DNA of 64,000 bases. Source: Marinoscillum sp040218045. GTDB lineage: Bacteria > Bacteroidota > Bacteroidia > Cytophagales > Cyclobacteriaceae. Where the stretch lies: contig JAVJQA010000009.1 of assembly GCA_040218045.1 (NCBI GenBank), positions 1-64,000 on the forward strand, in the 5' to 3' direction. Position 1 is the first letter of the stretch. Every line of letters starts with the position of its first letter. Below, in pieces: positions 1-9,588 of this stretch. Made by a program: the position numbers and the translations under genes. The notes beneath the pieces were generated by a model. That model saw only the letters and a list, made by a program, of their open reading frames with translations. It was not told where the DNA came from and searched no databases.

Positions 1-3000
1 GGCTTCCGTGGCAGTGGTGGTAACCTCAGGTTCCGACTCTAGGTCTGTTGCACCTTCACCATTGACAAAACCATCATAACTGTAGGTCAATTCGGGATTT
101 TCAGCTCCGTATGTGCGCACCTGGTCATCCACCAAAACAGATAACTGAGCTTTTGTTATGGACAAAGTTCCTGAAACCAGGGTAATCTCATAACGAGCAT
201 CGCTAGCATCACTCATTAATATTTCGTGGTTTCCCACCTGATTAGACTCGTCCGCAATGTAGAATGTTGGTGGGTTTTCAATACCAAGTATGCGATCTGA
301 AAATAGAAAGCCCTCATACGTTGCTTCGAATTCCGGAAGTATTTCTCCATAAATGGTGCTGTAGCTTTTGGCAGTAATAGTCAATGGGGCTTTGTTGATT
401 CTTACTGTAATATTCACCAGGTCACCGCCTTTGCCACTATGATACGCACTTACTGAGGCCCGAACTTCGAATGAAACATCCTTACCGGCCCGTGCTAAAA
501 AAACCAGACCTTCTTCTTGGTAGTCGTTGTAAGGCATGACCATTCCATTGTAAACTCGGGTCACACTATCAGCCAGATATAATGTACCACCCTTAACATT
601 CCAAAAAATCAAATGGGTAACTTCCTCTCCATCCACTCCGGATCGCTGCAAAAAATCTGATATTTTAGTCAAATGACCATAAGGAACTTCCACTTCTGTA
701 CCCACTGGCGTATCAGCTACAGGGTTGATCGTGATTTGTACTGGAATCTGCAATTCGGAGTCCTCACTATCCCTGGCAGACAAGATTACTTCAGCCACTC
801 CAAATGCATCAGGTATCAGGTCGAAATGAAAGGCTGTGTCTGATAAACTAACATTGATCAGGGTTTGGTTGCTATTGCTAACCAGTCCATATATTAGATT
901 GGCGGGATTGTCATGATCATCATAAAAGTTGTTATTAAACGGAATAGTAAATCCTGGCCCATCTTCTAGTGCCTCAAATGAGGAAGTTCCAAGATAATTT
1001 GGTTTTGAGTTTCCCTCGGCCTGAAGAGAAAAATTATAGCGCTGATAATTCGCTTTCAGGTCCGTTATTTTTGTAAATCCAGTACCATCAGCATTGATTG
1101 TAAAAATCACCCCCCTATCGTAATCGCCTCCTTCAGAAGTGGTTCCGTACAAACGGTGATCATTTCTCAACAAAAGTGTGCCCCTGGGCTTTGAACCATT
1201 CGTTTCATCAAAATGATGCAACACACTGTAATTTGACATGTCCTCATTGATACTGAAAACAACACCCTTTCCATTTTTACCACCTAAAGAGGTAACACCA
1301 TACCATTTGTTATCGGATCCACTGATAAGGCTCCCATATGGATAATTTCCAGTATGGCTGGCAAAATCATAAACAATATCGAATTCGGATCCATCTTTAC
1401 TCGTTTTAAAAATACAGCCATCCGTACACCCAAGGCCATCAAAGCCCATTCCGTACAAATAACCATCCGAACCTTCGGCGAATGCTCCATGGATGTCTTT
1501 TGGCCCAATATTGAATGACGTTCTGAGATTGCTCAATTCCTCATATGTCCCCTCTACCAGGTCGTACCTGAAAGTTTTATAAGTAGTAAATCCATAAATG
1601 TTTTGATCTGTCGATATTAGGAGTTGACCCATGCAATTCTGGTTGTCGAAGTGGTGCAAGACACTAAATGTGGAATCTTCAGGATCAAAGGAATAGAGTA
1701 CCCCAAGACTATTGGAGCCACCACCTGCAAGTCCGTAGCATCTTCCCTCAGGACCTGAAATAAAACCATTCGGCCATCTACCCTCAATACCAGAAAAGCT
1801 GTGCAGTACCTCGTTACTATCCTCTGAAAGTGCATAGATAGTACCCAAATTGTTGTCTCCACCCACTTCAGAAGTTCCGAAATAGTTTGATCCGGATTTC
1901 AGAAAATTACCCTTCGGACTTCTTGGTAATCCTGTACTAAAATCGTGTAATATCTCTAGTTCTGTACCATCAGTTCTCATGGATACAACCGTTCCATATC
2001 CAGCCAGACCTCCACTGGAAGTTGCCAGGCAAAGTTTTCCTGATTCATCAAATGCTGGGGTGCCAACGGGCCATTTATTATGCTTATCAAAGTCGCGTAT
2101 CTTTTCAAAAGTGTAGTTTTCTTCATGAATCCTGAATACATATCCCGCATCATTGGTGCCGCCGTTATTTGCTTGCCCGTAGAGATAGCCATCGTCATGT
2201 GGAACCAACGCTCCATCGGGATACTCATCACCCTTAAACTCATACAATGAAACGTATCCGGTACCATCAGTCTCTATCCTGAATATGGTTCCTGATTTGA
2301 ATGGGCCCCCACCTGTTGTCATCCCATACAGGCTTCCGTTTTCGTGTAATACCAGAGACCCACGCGGATAGGATGTTGGTGGAAACTGATGTATCACCAG
2401 GTATTCGTCTGTCAGAGGATCATATTTGAACAGCACACCCGTTTCATGATCTCCGCCCAATCTTGTCATGCCTGCAAAACTCCCATCAGCCAATTGGGTC
2501 AAATTACCCATGGGTTGTGTGCCGGTTTCTGGCTTCATGTCATATAAGAGCTCGAAGTTTCCTCCATCGGTATCGATCCTGAAAATGATACCTTCAGCAT
2601 CGACATAGTTTGGCGTGTTGTAACCACCCAACTGTGTCATGCCGTAAAGCTTGCCGTCGGTTCCTTCTATTAGGTCACCTAAAGGTTCTCTTCCATCAAA
2701 TCTACTGCCACTAAACTCATGGATGACTTCAAACTGTGAGCCGTCTGTTTTAATCTTATAGATAACCCCATAAGTTCCATAGACATTCTTTGGCCCGCCA
2801 CGCTGCGTCATTCCGTATAAAAAACCATCTGCTGCCTGGATGACTCCATTGGGCCATTGCCCTTCTCCAGCTTCAAAGTCATGGAGCTTTAAGAACTCTT
2901 CACCATCAGTAGAAACTTTAAAGATTGTTCCATCCCCATAATTACCCCCTTGATGAGTGGTTCCATAGAGATATCCATCAATTTGCAAAAGAGAAGACTG

Positions 3001-3186
3001 TGGACTGGTCCCTACAGACTGAAAGTGATGCAGGGAAACCTCCTGGCCCGTTTCAGCATCAAACGACGAAAAACTACCACTCCCATAATCTATTTCGGCG
3101 CTCAGCCCCGGAGCAATTAATTTTAGGCCTTGTGAATAACTCTGGAAACTGGTAATGAGAAAACAGGTAATTATAAAAAATCGCAT
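1..3186 (-). CDS. Secreted GloVer-repeat protein with MBG domains (partial, C-terminus beyond window)
   Basis: An open frame runs without a stop from an ATG at 3186 to base 1, at least 1062 codons, and leaves the window. The N-terminus is a signal peptide (MRFFIITCFLITSFQSYSQ). Residues ~45-720 consist of about a dozen tandem units of ~50 residues, each with a core like 'DG.LYGMT..GG....G.IF.I..DG'. This is the pattern of the GloVer repeat of 'choice-of-anchor' secreted Bacteroidota proteins and probably folds as a beta-propeller. After a linker with cadherin-like strands come MBG domains ('KAPLTITAKSYSTIYGE', 'KAQLSVLVDDQVRTYGAENP'). A C-terminal sorting signal would be expected beyond the edge but cannot be seen. 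It is probably a surface or secreted adhesin-like protein; its ligand is unknown. The gene stands alone in its direction, convergent with nothing on its visible side. Confidence 0.88.
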   Translation of the reverse strand, partial: MRFFIITCFLITSFQSYSQGLKLIAPGLSAEIDYGSGSFSSFDAETGQEVSLHHFQSVGTSPQSSLLQIDGYLYGTTHQGGNYGDGTIFKVSTDGEEFLKLHDFEAGEGQWPNGVIQAADGFLYGMTQRGGPKNVYGTYGVIYKIKTDGSQFEVIHEFSGSRFDGREPLGDLIEGTDGKLYGMTQLGGYNTPNYVDAEGIIFRIDTDGGNFELLYDMKPETGTQPMGNLTQLADGSFAGMTRLGGDHETGVLFKYDPLTDEYLVIHQFPPTSYPRGSLVLHENGSLYGMTTGGGPFKSGTIFRIETDGTGYVSLYEFKGDEYPDGALVPHDDGYLYGQANNGGTNDAGYVFRIHEENYTFEKIRDFDKHNKWPVGTPAFDESGKLCLATSSGGLAGYGTVVSMRTDGTELEILHDFSTGLPRSPKGNFLKSGSNYFGTSEVGGDNNLGTIYALSEDSNEVLHSFSGIEGRWPNGFISGPEGRCYGLAGGGSNSLGVLYSFDPEDSTFSVLHHFDNQNCMGQLLISTDQNIYGFTTYKTFRYDLVEGTYEELSNLRTSFNIGPKDIHGAFAEGSDGYLYGMGFDGLGCTDGCIFKTSKDGSEFDIVYDFASHTGNYPYGSLISGSDNKWYGVTSLGGKNGKGVVFSINEDMSNYSVLHHFDETNGSKPRGTLLLRNDHRLYGTTSEGGDYDRGVIFTINADGTGFTKITDLKANYQRYNFSLQAEGNSKPNYLGTSSFEALEDGPGFTIPFNNNFYDDHDNPANLIYGLVSNSNQTLINVSLSDTAFHFDLIPDAFGVAEVILSARDSEDSELQIPVQITINPVADTPVGTEVEVPYGHLTKISDFLQRSGVDGEEVTHLIFWNVKGGTLYLADSVTRVYNGMVMPYNDYQEEGLVFLARAGKDVSFEVRASVSAYHSGKGGDLVNITVRINKAPLTITAKSYSTIYGEILPEFEATYEGFLFSDRILGIENPPTFYIADESNQVGNHEILMSDASDARYEITLVSGTLSITKAQLSVLVDDQVRTYGAENPELTYSYDGFVNGEGATDLESEPEVTTTATEA

Positions 3187-3410
3187 TTCGAATTGCCGCT
3201 AGGTTGACACCTAAAACTAAATTCATTCCATTACATATCAAACATTAATCAATGAAAAAGGAAATGTATAACTGTGATTATTCTGTTGGCAACAACACCA
3301 ACAGGGCGGGACTTTGCCCCTTGCCATAGGCATCCCTATGGGAAAATCCCCTAAAGGGTACTTTCGATCAGCCTGGATAATGGATGTAGTTTAATAGCTT
3401 TTGACAATAA

Positions 3411-3442
3411 AAAAGTCGACCTGTTTTTACAAGTCGACTTTT
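3411..3442 (-). terminator. Rho-independent terminator of the DEAD-box helicase gene
   Basis: Perfect 10-bp arms AAAAGTCGAC / GTCGACTTTT enclose a 12-nt loop, 21 bp past the helicase stop codon. Read on the minus strand, the hairpin is followed by a run of T. Confidence 0.8.
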
Positions 3443-3463
3443 ATTTACCTGGTTTTCAGGAAA

Positions 3464-5167
3464 TTACCTTCTTCTTCTGGCACCTTTGCGGTGGCTTGTC
3501 GGACGGTCAGCTCTCCTTTTGTTATCGGACTTGAATTTCTTCTTTTTAGACCTGCCGAAATCGCTTTTCGGCCCACCGTCATCGTCTTTGTTCATACGGA
3601 TGCTACGGCCATCGATCTCCACTCCTTCGAATTTCAAATTGATCGCTTTGTCCTGTGAGCTATCCACATCCACATAAGACCTGTTCTTCTGCATGGTGAT
3701 GTCGCCAAAATACTTTCTGTCGATTTCAGAAGCATCAGACAGGAAGTGGATCAGGTCTGACTTGGTCATGCCATCTATGGAACCAATATTAACGAAGTAA
3801 CGGTTGAAAGCACCCCGATCTCTTTTCTCAGGAGATCCACCATAAGTTTCATTGAGGTTATCATCCTCTTTACCACCTGAAGTCAGGTGATCCAACTGCG
3901 TAGTAATCAACCGCTTAAGAATGTCTTCTTTGCTCAGGTGAGCAAATTTCTCTGCCGTATGCGCCAGAATGCCATCGGCCTGCTCATCTACCTTGGTGTT
4001 GATAATCAGGTTGGCCCAGTTGTGGATCCGGCTGGACTTCAACTCTTCAATACTCGGTATCTCTACCCGCTCGAAAGTGACCTTAATCCTTTTCTCCAGT
4101 TCCTTGATCTTGTTGCTCTCCCTTGGGTTGATAAACGCCAGGGAAATACCTTTCTTACCAGCTCTACCTGTTCGTCCGCTTCGGTGCGTGTAGCTCTCCA
4201 GTTGGTCAGGCAGCATGTGATGAAAAACATGCGTCAGGTCATTCACATCTATACCCCTAGCCGCCACATCAGTAGCCACCAATAGCTGCATAGAGCGCGT
4301 CTTGAACCGCTTCATTACCGCATCGCGCTGACTTTGCGAGAGATCACCATGAAGTGCCTCTACCCCGTAACCGAGATTTCCCAGGTCATCGGCAATCTGC
4401 TGGGTTTCACGCTTGGTTCGGCAAAACAAAATGGCCCGCATCTCTGGCTGAAGGTCCATAAACCTTCTCAATGCAGGTACTTTGTTGCCAGCCTTGGTGA
4501 TCACAAACTTGTGCGAAATGTCTTCGTTGCTCTTTTGAGCACTATTCACCGCCACTTCAAGTGGATTGGTCATGTACTTAGTGACAATCCTGCGAATGTC
4601 CGATGGCATGGTAGCTGAAAATAGCCAAGTCACCCGGTCGTCATTGGTATGCGACAGGATCTCGTCGATATCTTCTTTGAAGCCCATGTTGAGCATTTCA
4701 TCTGCTTCATCAAGGACCACATATTTTACTGCATCGAGCTTTACTGCTTTTCTTTTGATCAGGTCCAACAATCTACCTGGTGTAGCCACAATGATTTGTG
4801 TTGGCCTTTTGAGTGCCTTTATCTGGTTGGTGATGGGCGCACCACCATACACCACCTCTACATTGACTGACTTGATGTTTCGGGAAAAATCAAACAACTG
4901 CTTGGCTGTCTGCTGCCCCAGTTCACGGGTTGGAGCCATGACCAAAGCCTGAGTGTCATTGTTATCTTCTATCAGATCAATCAGCGGGAGCCCAAATGCA
5001 GCTGTTTTACCGGTTCCCGTTTGTGCAAGTCCGATAAAGTCTGTTGGGTTTTTACTTAAAAGAAGTGGGATAGATTGTTCTTGTACTGGTGTTGGGTCCT
5101 TAAACCCGAGTTGATCAAGGACCTCTACGATTGATGCCGAAAGTCCGAGTTTGCTGAAATTATTCAA
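3464..5167 (-). CDS. DEAD-box ATP-dependent RNA helicase with DbpA-type C-terminal RNA-binding domain
   Basis: 567 residues. All helicase motifs are visible in order: an N-terminal Q-motif region (F..LGLS....L...G...PTPVQ), motif I AQTGTGKT, PTRELG, TPGR, DEAD, SAT, then in the second RecA lobe VATDVAARGID and HRSGRTGR. A linker leads to a DbpA-like RRM fold at ~465-535 ('YFVNIGSIDGMTKSDLIHFL') and a strongly basic tail ending in KGARRRR. The layout matches DeaD/CsdA/DbpA proteins, cytoplasmic enzymes that unwind short RNA duplexes in ribosome assembly, mRNA turnover and cold adaptation. The specific RNA target cannot be read from sequence. The gene is monocistronic, with a clear terminator downstream. 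Confidence 0.96.
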   Translation of the reverse strand: MNNFSKLGLSASIVEVLDQLGFKDPTPVQEQSIPLLLSKNPTDFIGLAQTGTGKTAAFGLPLIDLIEDNNDTQALVMAPTRELGQQTAKQLFDFSRNIKSVNVEVVYGGAPITNQIKALKRPTQIIVATPGRLLDLIKRKAVKLDAVKYVVLDEADEMLNMGFKEDIDEILSHTNDDRVTWLFSATMPSDIRRIVTKYMTNPLEVAVNSAQKSNEDISHKFVITKAGNKVPALRRFMDLQPEMRAILFCRTKRETQQIADDLGNLGYGVEALHGDLSQSQRDAVMKRFKTRSMQLLVATDVAARGIDVNDLTHVFHHMLPDQLESYTHRSGRTGRAGKKGISLAFINPRESNKIKELEKRIKVTFERVEIPSIEELKSSRIHNWANLIINTKVDEQADGILAHTAEKFAHLSKEDILKRLITTQLDHLTSGGKEDDNLNETYGGSPEKRDRGAFNRYFVNIGSIDGMTKSDLIHFLSDASEIDRKYFGDITMQKNRSYVDVDSSQDKAINLKFEGVEIDGRSIRMNKDDDGGPKSDFGRSKKKKFKSDNKRRADRPTSHRKGARRRR

Positions 5168-5337
5168 AAATAGTTTGTTATATGAGCTGCAAAGGTAGGC
5201 AGATCATGTGTATAACTAAGGATTTTGCAATATTTAGTTTCACTGGCAGATTAGAAATCTTTTTGAAAGAAAATATTCTACTGTTGTCCATTTTGAAGGA
5301 GTGTGCCCGTCAATAGGAAAACTAAAAACATTACATC

Positions 5338-5940
5338 ATGAAAAAGCAAATATCTACCCTATTGACACTAGTCGCACTGTTTACCACTTTGCTGGCCACC
5401 GCACAGCTCTCTGGTGAGGAACGAAAAAAGGCCATAACTGAGTTCAAGAACTCCCAAAAAAACCTAGTGAGCACCCTCAAGGGACTTTCCCCAACACAGC
5501 TGAACTACAAACCAGCAGACACCGTCTGGTCTATTGCCGAGTGTTTGGAGCATATAGCCATCTCGGAAAGGAACCTTTACGGAATAGTAGAAATGTCCCT
5601 GTCACAGGCCAAAGATGAGACTGCAGAATCGGTGTTTAGCGACGAAAAACTCATTGCGATTATCACCAGCAGACAGCAAAAGGTTAAAACAAGAAAAGAG
5701 TTTGAACCTACCAACCAATTTGGTTCAACTGACGGCTCGCTGGAAGCTTTCAAGGCCCAAAGAGCTGCCAACATGGAGTTTGTGAAAACAACCGACAAAG
5801 ACCTGAGAAACTATTTCTTTGACTTCCCATTTGGCCCGACCGATACCTATCAGGTACTGTTATTTATCGCAGCACATAGCCAGCGACACATTGACCAGAT
5901 CAAAGCACTCAAAGGATCAGCAGGTTTTCCCGAAGTTTAG
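5338..5940 (+). CDS. Secreted DinB-superfamily protein
   Basis: 200 residues. It has a signal peptide (MKKQISTLLTLVALFTTLLATAQ) followed by a four-helix DinB/YfiT-like fold: 'QKNLVSTLKGLSPTQLNYKP' with 'WSIAECLEHIAISE' carrying the first metal-binding His, and 'AHSQRHIDQIKAL' carrying the C-terminal His pair. DinB-like proteins are metal-dependent; several are thiol transferases, but most, including exported Bacteroidota versions like this one, have no assigned function. It is a single-gene unit, convergent with the SRPBCC gene 36 bp away. Confidence 0.85.
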   Translation: MKKQISTLLTLVALFTTLLATAQLSGEERKKAITEFKNSQKNLVSTLKGLSPTQLNYKPADTVWSIAECLEHIAISERNLYGIVEMSLSQAKDETAESVFSDEKLIAIITSRQQKVKTRKEFEPTNQFGSTDGSLEAFKAQRAANMEFVKTTDKDLRNYFFDFPFGPTDTYQVLLFIAAHSQRHIDQIKALKGSAGFPEV

Positions 5941-5976
5941 AATAATTCACCCCCTTAACATTTAGGATCCTTTAAT

Positions 5977-6468
5977 TCACGGTTTTGGCGTGGGAGCTGG
6001 TAAAACCAGCTTCCATTTATTGGATTCAGCAAAGTCCTTAATTGTTTCATTACGCTTAATCAGAAGCTTAGTCATATACCTCTCCAAAACAATGACGCCA
6101 AACAGTTGGCCCAGAATTCCGAATGGTGATTGATAGTCGAAGATGTCCGTCATCAATGTGCCGTTTTCGACAACTTCAAAATGATGCTCATGCCTAAATC
6201 TATTAAAAGCTCCCCTGACCATTTCATCGACAAAGAACCTTGGACTGTTAAACCCAGTGATTTTGGTGGTTAGCTTTTGATAAATCCCAAAATGCTTTGC
6301 TCTCCAGGTCACAGACTCATTAAGACTGATCAGACCGGACGTAACACCAGCAATGGCTTCTTCATTCGTGTGCTCTGTGGAGATCTTATGAAGATCAATA
6401 CTCCTCGATAGATCAAAGCACCGATCAATTGGTGCATTTATTTCCGTTTTTAAAATGATCACTGGCAT
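5977..6468 (-). CDS. SRPBCC (START-like) family protein
   Basis: 163 residues, no signal peptide. The start 'MPVIILKTEINAPIDRCFDLSRSID' is the first strand and helix of a START/Bet v1-like ligand-binding fold, and the C-terminal helix is 'LERYMTKLLIKRNETIKDFA'. The central 'MVRGAFNRFRHEHHFE' and 'FDYQSPFGILG' segments match the Bacteroidota group often labelled 'cell division inhibitor-like SRPBCC'. It probably binds a small hydrophobic ligand, which is unknown. It marks the last core-like gene before the AT-rich accessory region; the RelA/SpoT gene upstream ends 97 bp away, so the two may or may not share a transcript. Confidence 0.82.
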   Translation of the reverse strand: MPVIILKTEINAPIDRCFDLSRSIDLHKISTEHTNEEAIAGVTSGLISLNESVTWRAKHFGIYQKLTTKITGFNSPRFFVDEMVRGAFNRFRHEHHFEVVENGTLMTDIFDYQSPFGILGQLFGVIVLERYMTKLLIKRNETIKDFAESNKWKLVLPAPTPKP

Positions 6469-6565
6469 GTCTTTGTCGCTCCTGTGCTCGATTGGTGATC
6501 TTGATTTGCGATCTTTTGTGATTTAGGTTAGATAAATGAGGGGTTGAGACCAACTATTCATTTTA

Positions 6566-7459
6566 TTAAGCCGGAACTTTTATTTTATTTAGAGCTTTGT
6601 TCCCTAAAAAAGCCTTTGGAGTCAAGTCATAAAGCTTTTTATCTCCAATAAACATACAATTGCATGCATATATTAGGTTAGATAAAGTGAACGGAATTTT
6701 AAGGTTTCTCAAGACAAGTTCTTTTAAGAAAATATCTCGATCTATTCTATAGAGTTTCTTAGCTAGATTATTGTCTTTATTAAGTAACTCGGCAATTTGA
6801 GTATCCAAACTCCCACCGTCTAAACGTAATCTGAATTTTGTTCTTAACATCGCTTGCCAAGATTTACTCTTGTAGTGTCTATGTGATAACTTTTCAAAAA
6901 TCATTAAAGTTGACCAATCACTTGTTTCCAAACCTGCGAAAACACCATTAAAAGTTCGTTCCAAATCTTTGTGTTCATGCCAATCCTCTTGACATTTGTA
7001 TCTCAAGTCGTGATCAACTTCATGCCAACCTTCCGACAAGACCGTTCTGAGCTGTATTTCAAAAGTATTATCAATAAAGGGGTAAGTTGCTTTAGCTGTA
7101 TCATTGATTTCATTTGTATGATATTCTCCAAATCTAAATATCAAATTAATTCTGGTAGGTTTAAACTCAGTAGTTAGAGATATATCCACAGTCTCATCTA
7201 CGAATTCAAACTTTCTTTTAAGCGTTTCCCTTACGATTTCCACGTCATCAGCGAAATACAATGCCACTCTAATCCCCACCAAATCTTGCATTTTTTTATC
7301 TTTAATTGAGGCGGAGTATTTCTTGATTTCCTGCTTCTTCTCGATTGAATGAGTAGATTTAGCTCTATAAAACAGTCTGTAGAGAAGACCCATCTTAATT
7401 AGTTCTTCCTCCACCAAATTGCTGATTTCTGCCGCTAATCTTTCAAGATTATAATTCAT
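6566..7459 (-). CDS. RelA/SpoT-domain protein, putative effector of a STAND NTPase operon
   Basis: 297 residues. Residues ~30-155 match the nucleotidyl/pyrophosphotransferase fold of (p)ppGpp synthetases: basic 'YRAKSTHSIEKKQEIKKY', 'DLVGIRVALYF' with the metal-binding Asp59, and 'NTFEIQLRTVLSEGWHEVDH' with catalytic-type Glu134, followed by 'DLRYK'. The usual G-loop tyrosine motif (GY.S.H) is replaced by 'FKPTRINLIFRF', so the acceptor may not be GTP/GDP. There is no HD hydrolase, TGS or ACT domain. The C-terminal half (170-297) is helical and unrecognised. It starts 2 bp after the stop of the STAND NTPase gene, so the two are surely co-transcribed. I infer a toxic alarmone synthetase or tRNA/nucleotide-modifying effector kept in check or triggered by the NTPase. 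The RelA/SpoT fold is well supported; the defence role is inference. Confidence 0.8.
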   Translation of the reverse strand: MNYNLERLAAEISNLVEEELIKMGLLYRLFYRAKSTHSIEKKQEIKKYSASIKDKKMQDLVGIRVALYFADDVEIVRETLKRKFEFVDETVDISLTTEFKPTRINLIFRFGEYHTNEINDTAKATYPFIDNTFEIQLRTVLSEGWHEVDHDLRYKCQEDWHEHKDLERTFNGVFAGLETSDWSTLMIFEKLSHRHYKSKSWQAMLRTKFRLRLDGGSLDTQIAELLNKDNNLAKKLYRIDRDIFLKELVLRNLKIPFTLSNLIYACNCMFIGDKKLYDLTPKAFLGNKALNKIKVPA

Positions 7460-7461
7460 AG

Positions 7462-9588
7462 TCAGCCAAACTTATTAATCCTTTTTTCAACTTCTTTTAT
7501 TCTATTTATTTCGATAAATATATTGAGTCCTCTTACTTTCAAAATTCCTTGAGACTCTAACTCTTGAAGAATTTTAGAAATATATTTGTGCTCTGACTTC
7601 TCAAAATTAGACATCAATTTCATATACTTCTGAGATTTATATTTAGTATCATTTGCCCAAATAATAGCAAGTATTTCATCTTCTATGTCTTTGAGATTTA
7701 TATCATTCTCCTCATGCCCATAGCCATTTACTAGTATTGTAGATTCTTCTTGAGTGCAGTTAACTGTAATTATTTCATTTGATCTATCAAGATATTCGTC
7801 ATTTTGGACTGTACATCTTTCGAATTTGCATTCGATAAAACTGGTATTCTTAAAAGCTTCAATATCAAAGATGCAATCTTTGAACTTGCAGTTAATAAAA
7901 ACGCAAGACTCGAAAATATTATCAGAAGCAAAAGCAATTTTAAATGCTGTAATTGATTGGAATATTGATTCTTTAAAACCTCTCAGAATTTTCCCTTTGA
8001 GCGTAATATCAAAATTCAAGATTGATCGATTTTCAAACTTGTCCCTCAGTAACTCAATTTTATTCCATAATGCTTCCTTATTTGTTTTATTTTGAACTCT
8101 ATATGCTGTGGCACCTATCTCAACCATATATGCTGTAAAATCATCCTCAATCTTCTTAGCTGAGCTTTCACTCATTAATTCTCCTATAAAAGTACCAAAG
8201 ACAAAATCATTAATAAAACCTATCATATCCTCACCATTTCCTTTCCTATCGAGCAAAGCATGATTCGCAAGTTTATCAACTAGGTTATCAATGGTTGGTT
8301 TGTTCGATGAAGGATATAGATCAATCGCCGATCTTAACCTATCTTGATTCTGTTCAAAAATGATTTCTTTCATAAAGGATCTGGATTCGGCTGAAGAATC
8401 AAACTCCACCATTAAAAGCACAACATTTTTAAATATTTGATATTGATCTTCGGGCTTAATAATTAAGTCTTGTCTTTCCATCTCTCGTTCAAGAAGAGAA
8501 TAGAAATACTTTTGGACGAATGATTCAGGTTCCTCACAATGCTGATCAAATTCATTTTGAATTAGGTTTCTCAGGTATGTCAAAAGAACCGGGTTAGCTA
8601 TGTATTCTACTGGGATATTGGAGTTTTTTATTACACTTAATTTCTCTTTACCTAACCAGTCCTTTATTCTTGGCTCGCGAATTGAAAATCTTGTTACTTC
8701 AAATTTATTTTTCCATTTTTGTAACCAAGCCTCAAACTCTGCTCCAGCAAAAATTGCTGTTTTTCTTGTTGTTAAAATGATTTTTGCTTGTCCCAACAGT
8801 AAATTTCCAATGGTTTCAAGCATTGTCTCAACTTCTCCGAAGACTTCATTTTTGTCAGATTTTACTATATCAGATTTATCCAATAACTCATCAAATCCGT
8901 CAATGATTAAAGGTATTCTTCCAGTCTGTATTTCATGTTTTACAAGGTCTGAATTAAGCGATGGATATTCTCTATCTATTTCATCCAGAAGTATATATCT
9001 AAATATTTTCGCTACCCTATTTCTAGATAATTCAGTCAGTAGTGGGTTTTCACAATCCTTACTATCTATAAGAAATTTTAGTATCTCATATGCAGTACAA
9101 GTTTTACCATAGCCTGCAGCAGCTTCAATAATTATTAGTTGAGGATTCTGTTGATTTAATGCCCTATTAATATTAGAGATAATATTACCATCTATGGGAG
9201 GCTTATTATTAATCTCAAAAGGGCTGTTAATATATTCATATTTTGACCCTCCATTTAGTTTCATTTGATTTTCAGCGAACTTAGAGTATCGTTGAAATAT
9301 TCTCTTTCTAGTCGTGTCGTAAGAAAAGAAACTCTTATAAAGCTCTAGCTCAGCATCCCGCAGTTTTTCATAATTTCTTACTTGTGTGGCATAGCTTATT
9401 TCAGAATACTCTTTTTTGATATCTAGTGCTAAGTCTTTAGCTTCAGCATCACTGTTCAGAGGAACTATATCAGCCCCAAAGTATCTGCCTTTTTCAAACA
9501 AGTACACTCTTACTTTATCACTATCCTTTCTAATAGTAAATCCATATTTTGTGTACAACCTATCTAGTTCTTCTTTTACAATACTCAT
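7462..9588 (-). CDS. STAND (NACHT-like) NTPase with pentapeptide-like region, putative sensor
   Basis: 708 residues, soluble. Residues 1-130 form an unrecognised mixed N-terminal domain. The P-loop is at 155-163 (AAAGYGKTC) and the Walker B at 226-237 ('PLIIDGFDELLD'), a DGFDE pattern typical of NACHT ATPases. A sensor segment 'KIILTTRKT' (269-277) is followed by a helical region with 'PVLLTYLR', matching NACHT/winged-helix architecture. Residues ~553-593 ('FESCVFINCKFKDCIF', 'SFIECKFERC') are degenerate pentapeptide repeats, a likely recognition surface. The last ~70 residues look like a winged helix. STAND proteins are signal-activated switches, many of them bacterial anti-phage sensors. 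It is the first gene of the operon, 2 bp before the RelA/SpoT-domain gene. Both genes are visibly AT-richer than the helicase upstream, which suggests transfer. Confidence 0.85.
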   Translation of the reverse strand: MSIVKEELDRLYTKYGFTIRKDSDKVRVYLFEKGRYFGADIVPLNSDAEAKDLALDIKKEYSEISYATQVRNYEKLRDAELELYKSFFSYDTTRKRIFQRYSKFAENQMKLNGGSKYEYINSPFEINNKPPIDGNIISNINRALNQQNPQLIIIEAAAGYGKTCTAYEILKFLIDSKDCENPLLTELSRNRVAKIFRYILLDEIDREYPSLNSDLVKHEIQTGRIPLIIDGFDELLDKSDIVKSDKNEVFGEVETMLETIGNLLLGQAKIILTTRKTAIFAGAEFEAWLQKWKNKFEVTRFSIREPRIKDWLGKEKLSVIKNSNIPVEYIANPVLLTYLRNLIQNEFDQHCEEPESFVQKYFYSLLEREMERQDLIIKPEDQYQIFKNVVLLMVEFDSSAESRSFMKEIIFEQNQDRLRSAIDLYPSSNKPTIDNLVDKLANHALLDRKGNGEDMIGFINDFVFGTFIGELMSESSAKKIEDDFTAYMVEIGATAYRVQNKTNKEALWNKIELLRDKFENRSILNFDITLKGKILRGFKESIFQSITAFKIAFASDNIFESCVFINCKFKDCIFDIEAFKNTSFIECKFERCTVQNDEYLDRSNEIITVNCTQEESTILVNGYGHEENDINLKDIEDEILAIIWANDTKYKSQKYMKLMSNFEKSEHKYISKILQELESQGILKVRGLNIFIEINRIKEVEKRINKFG

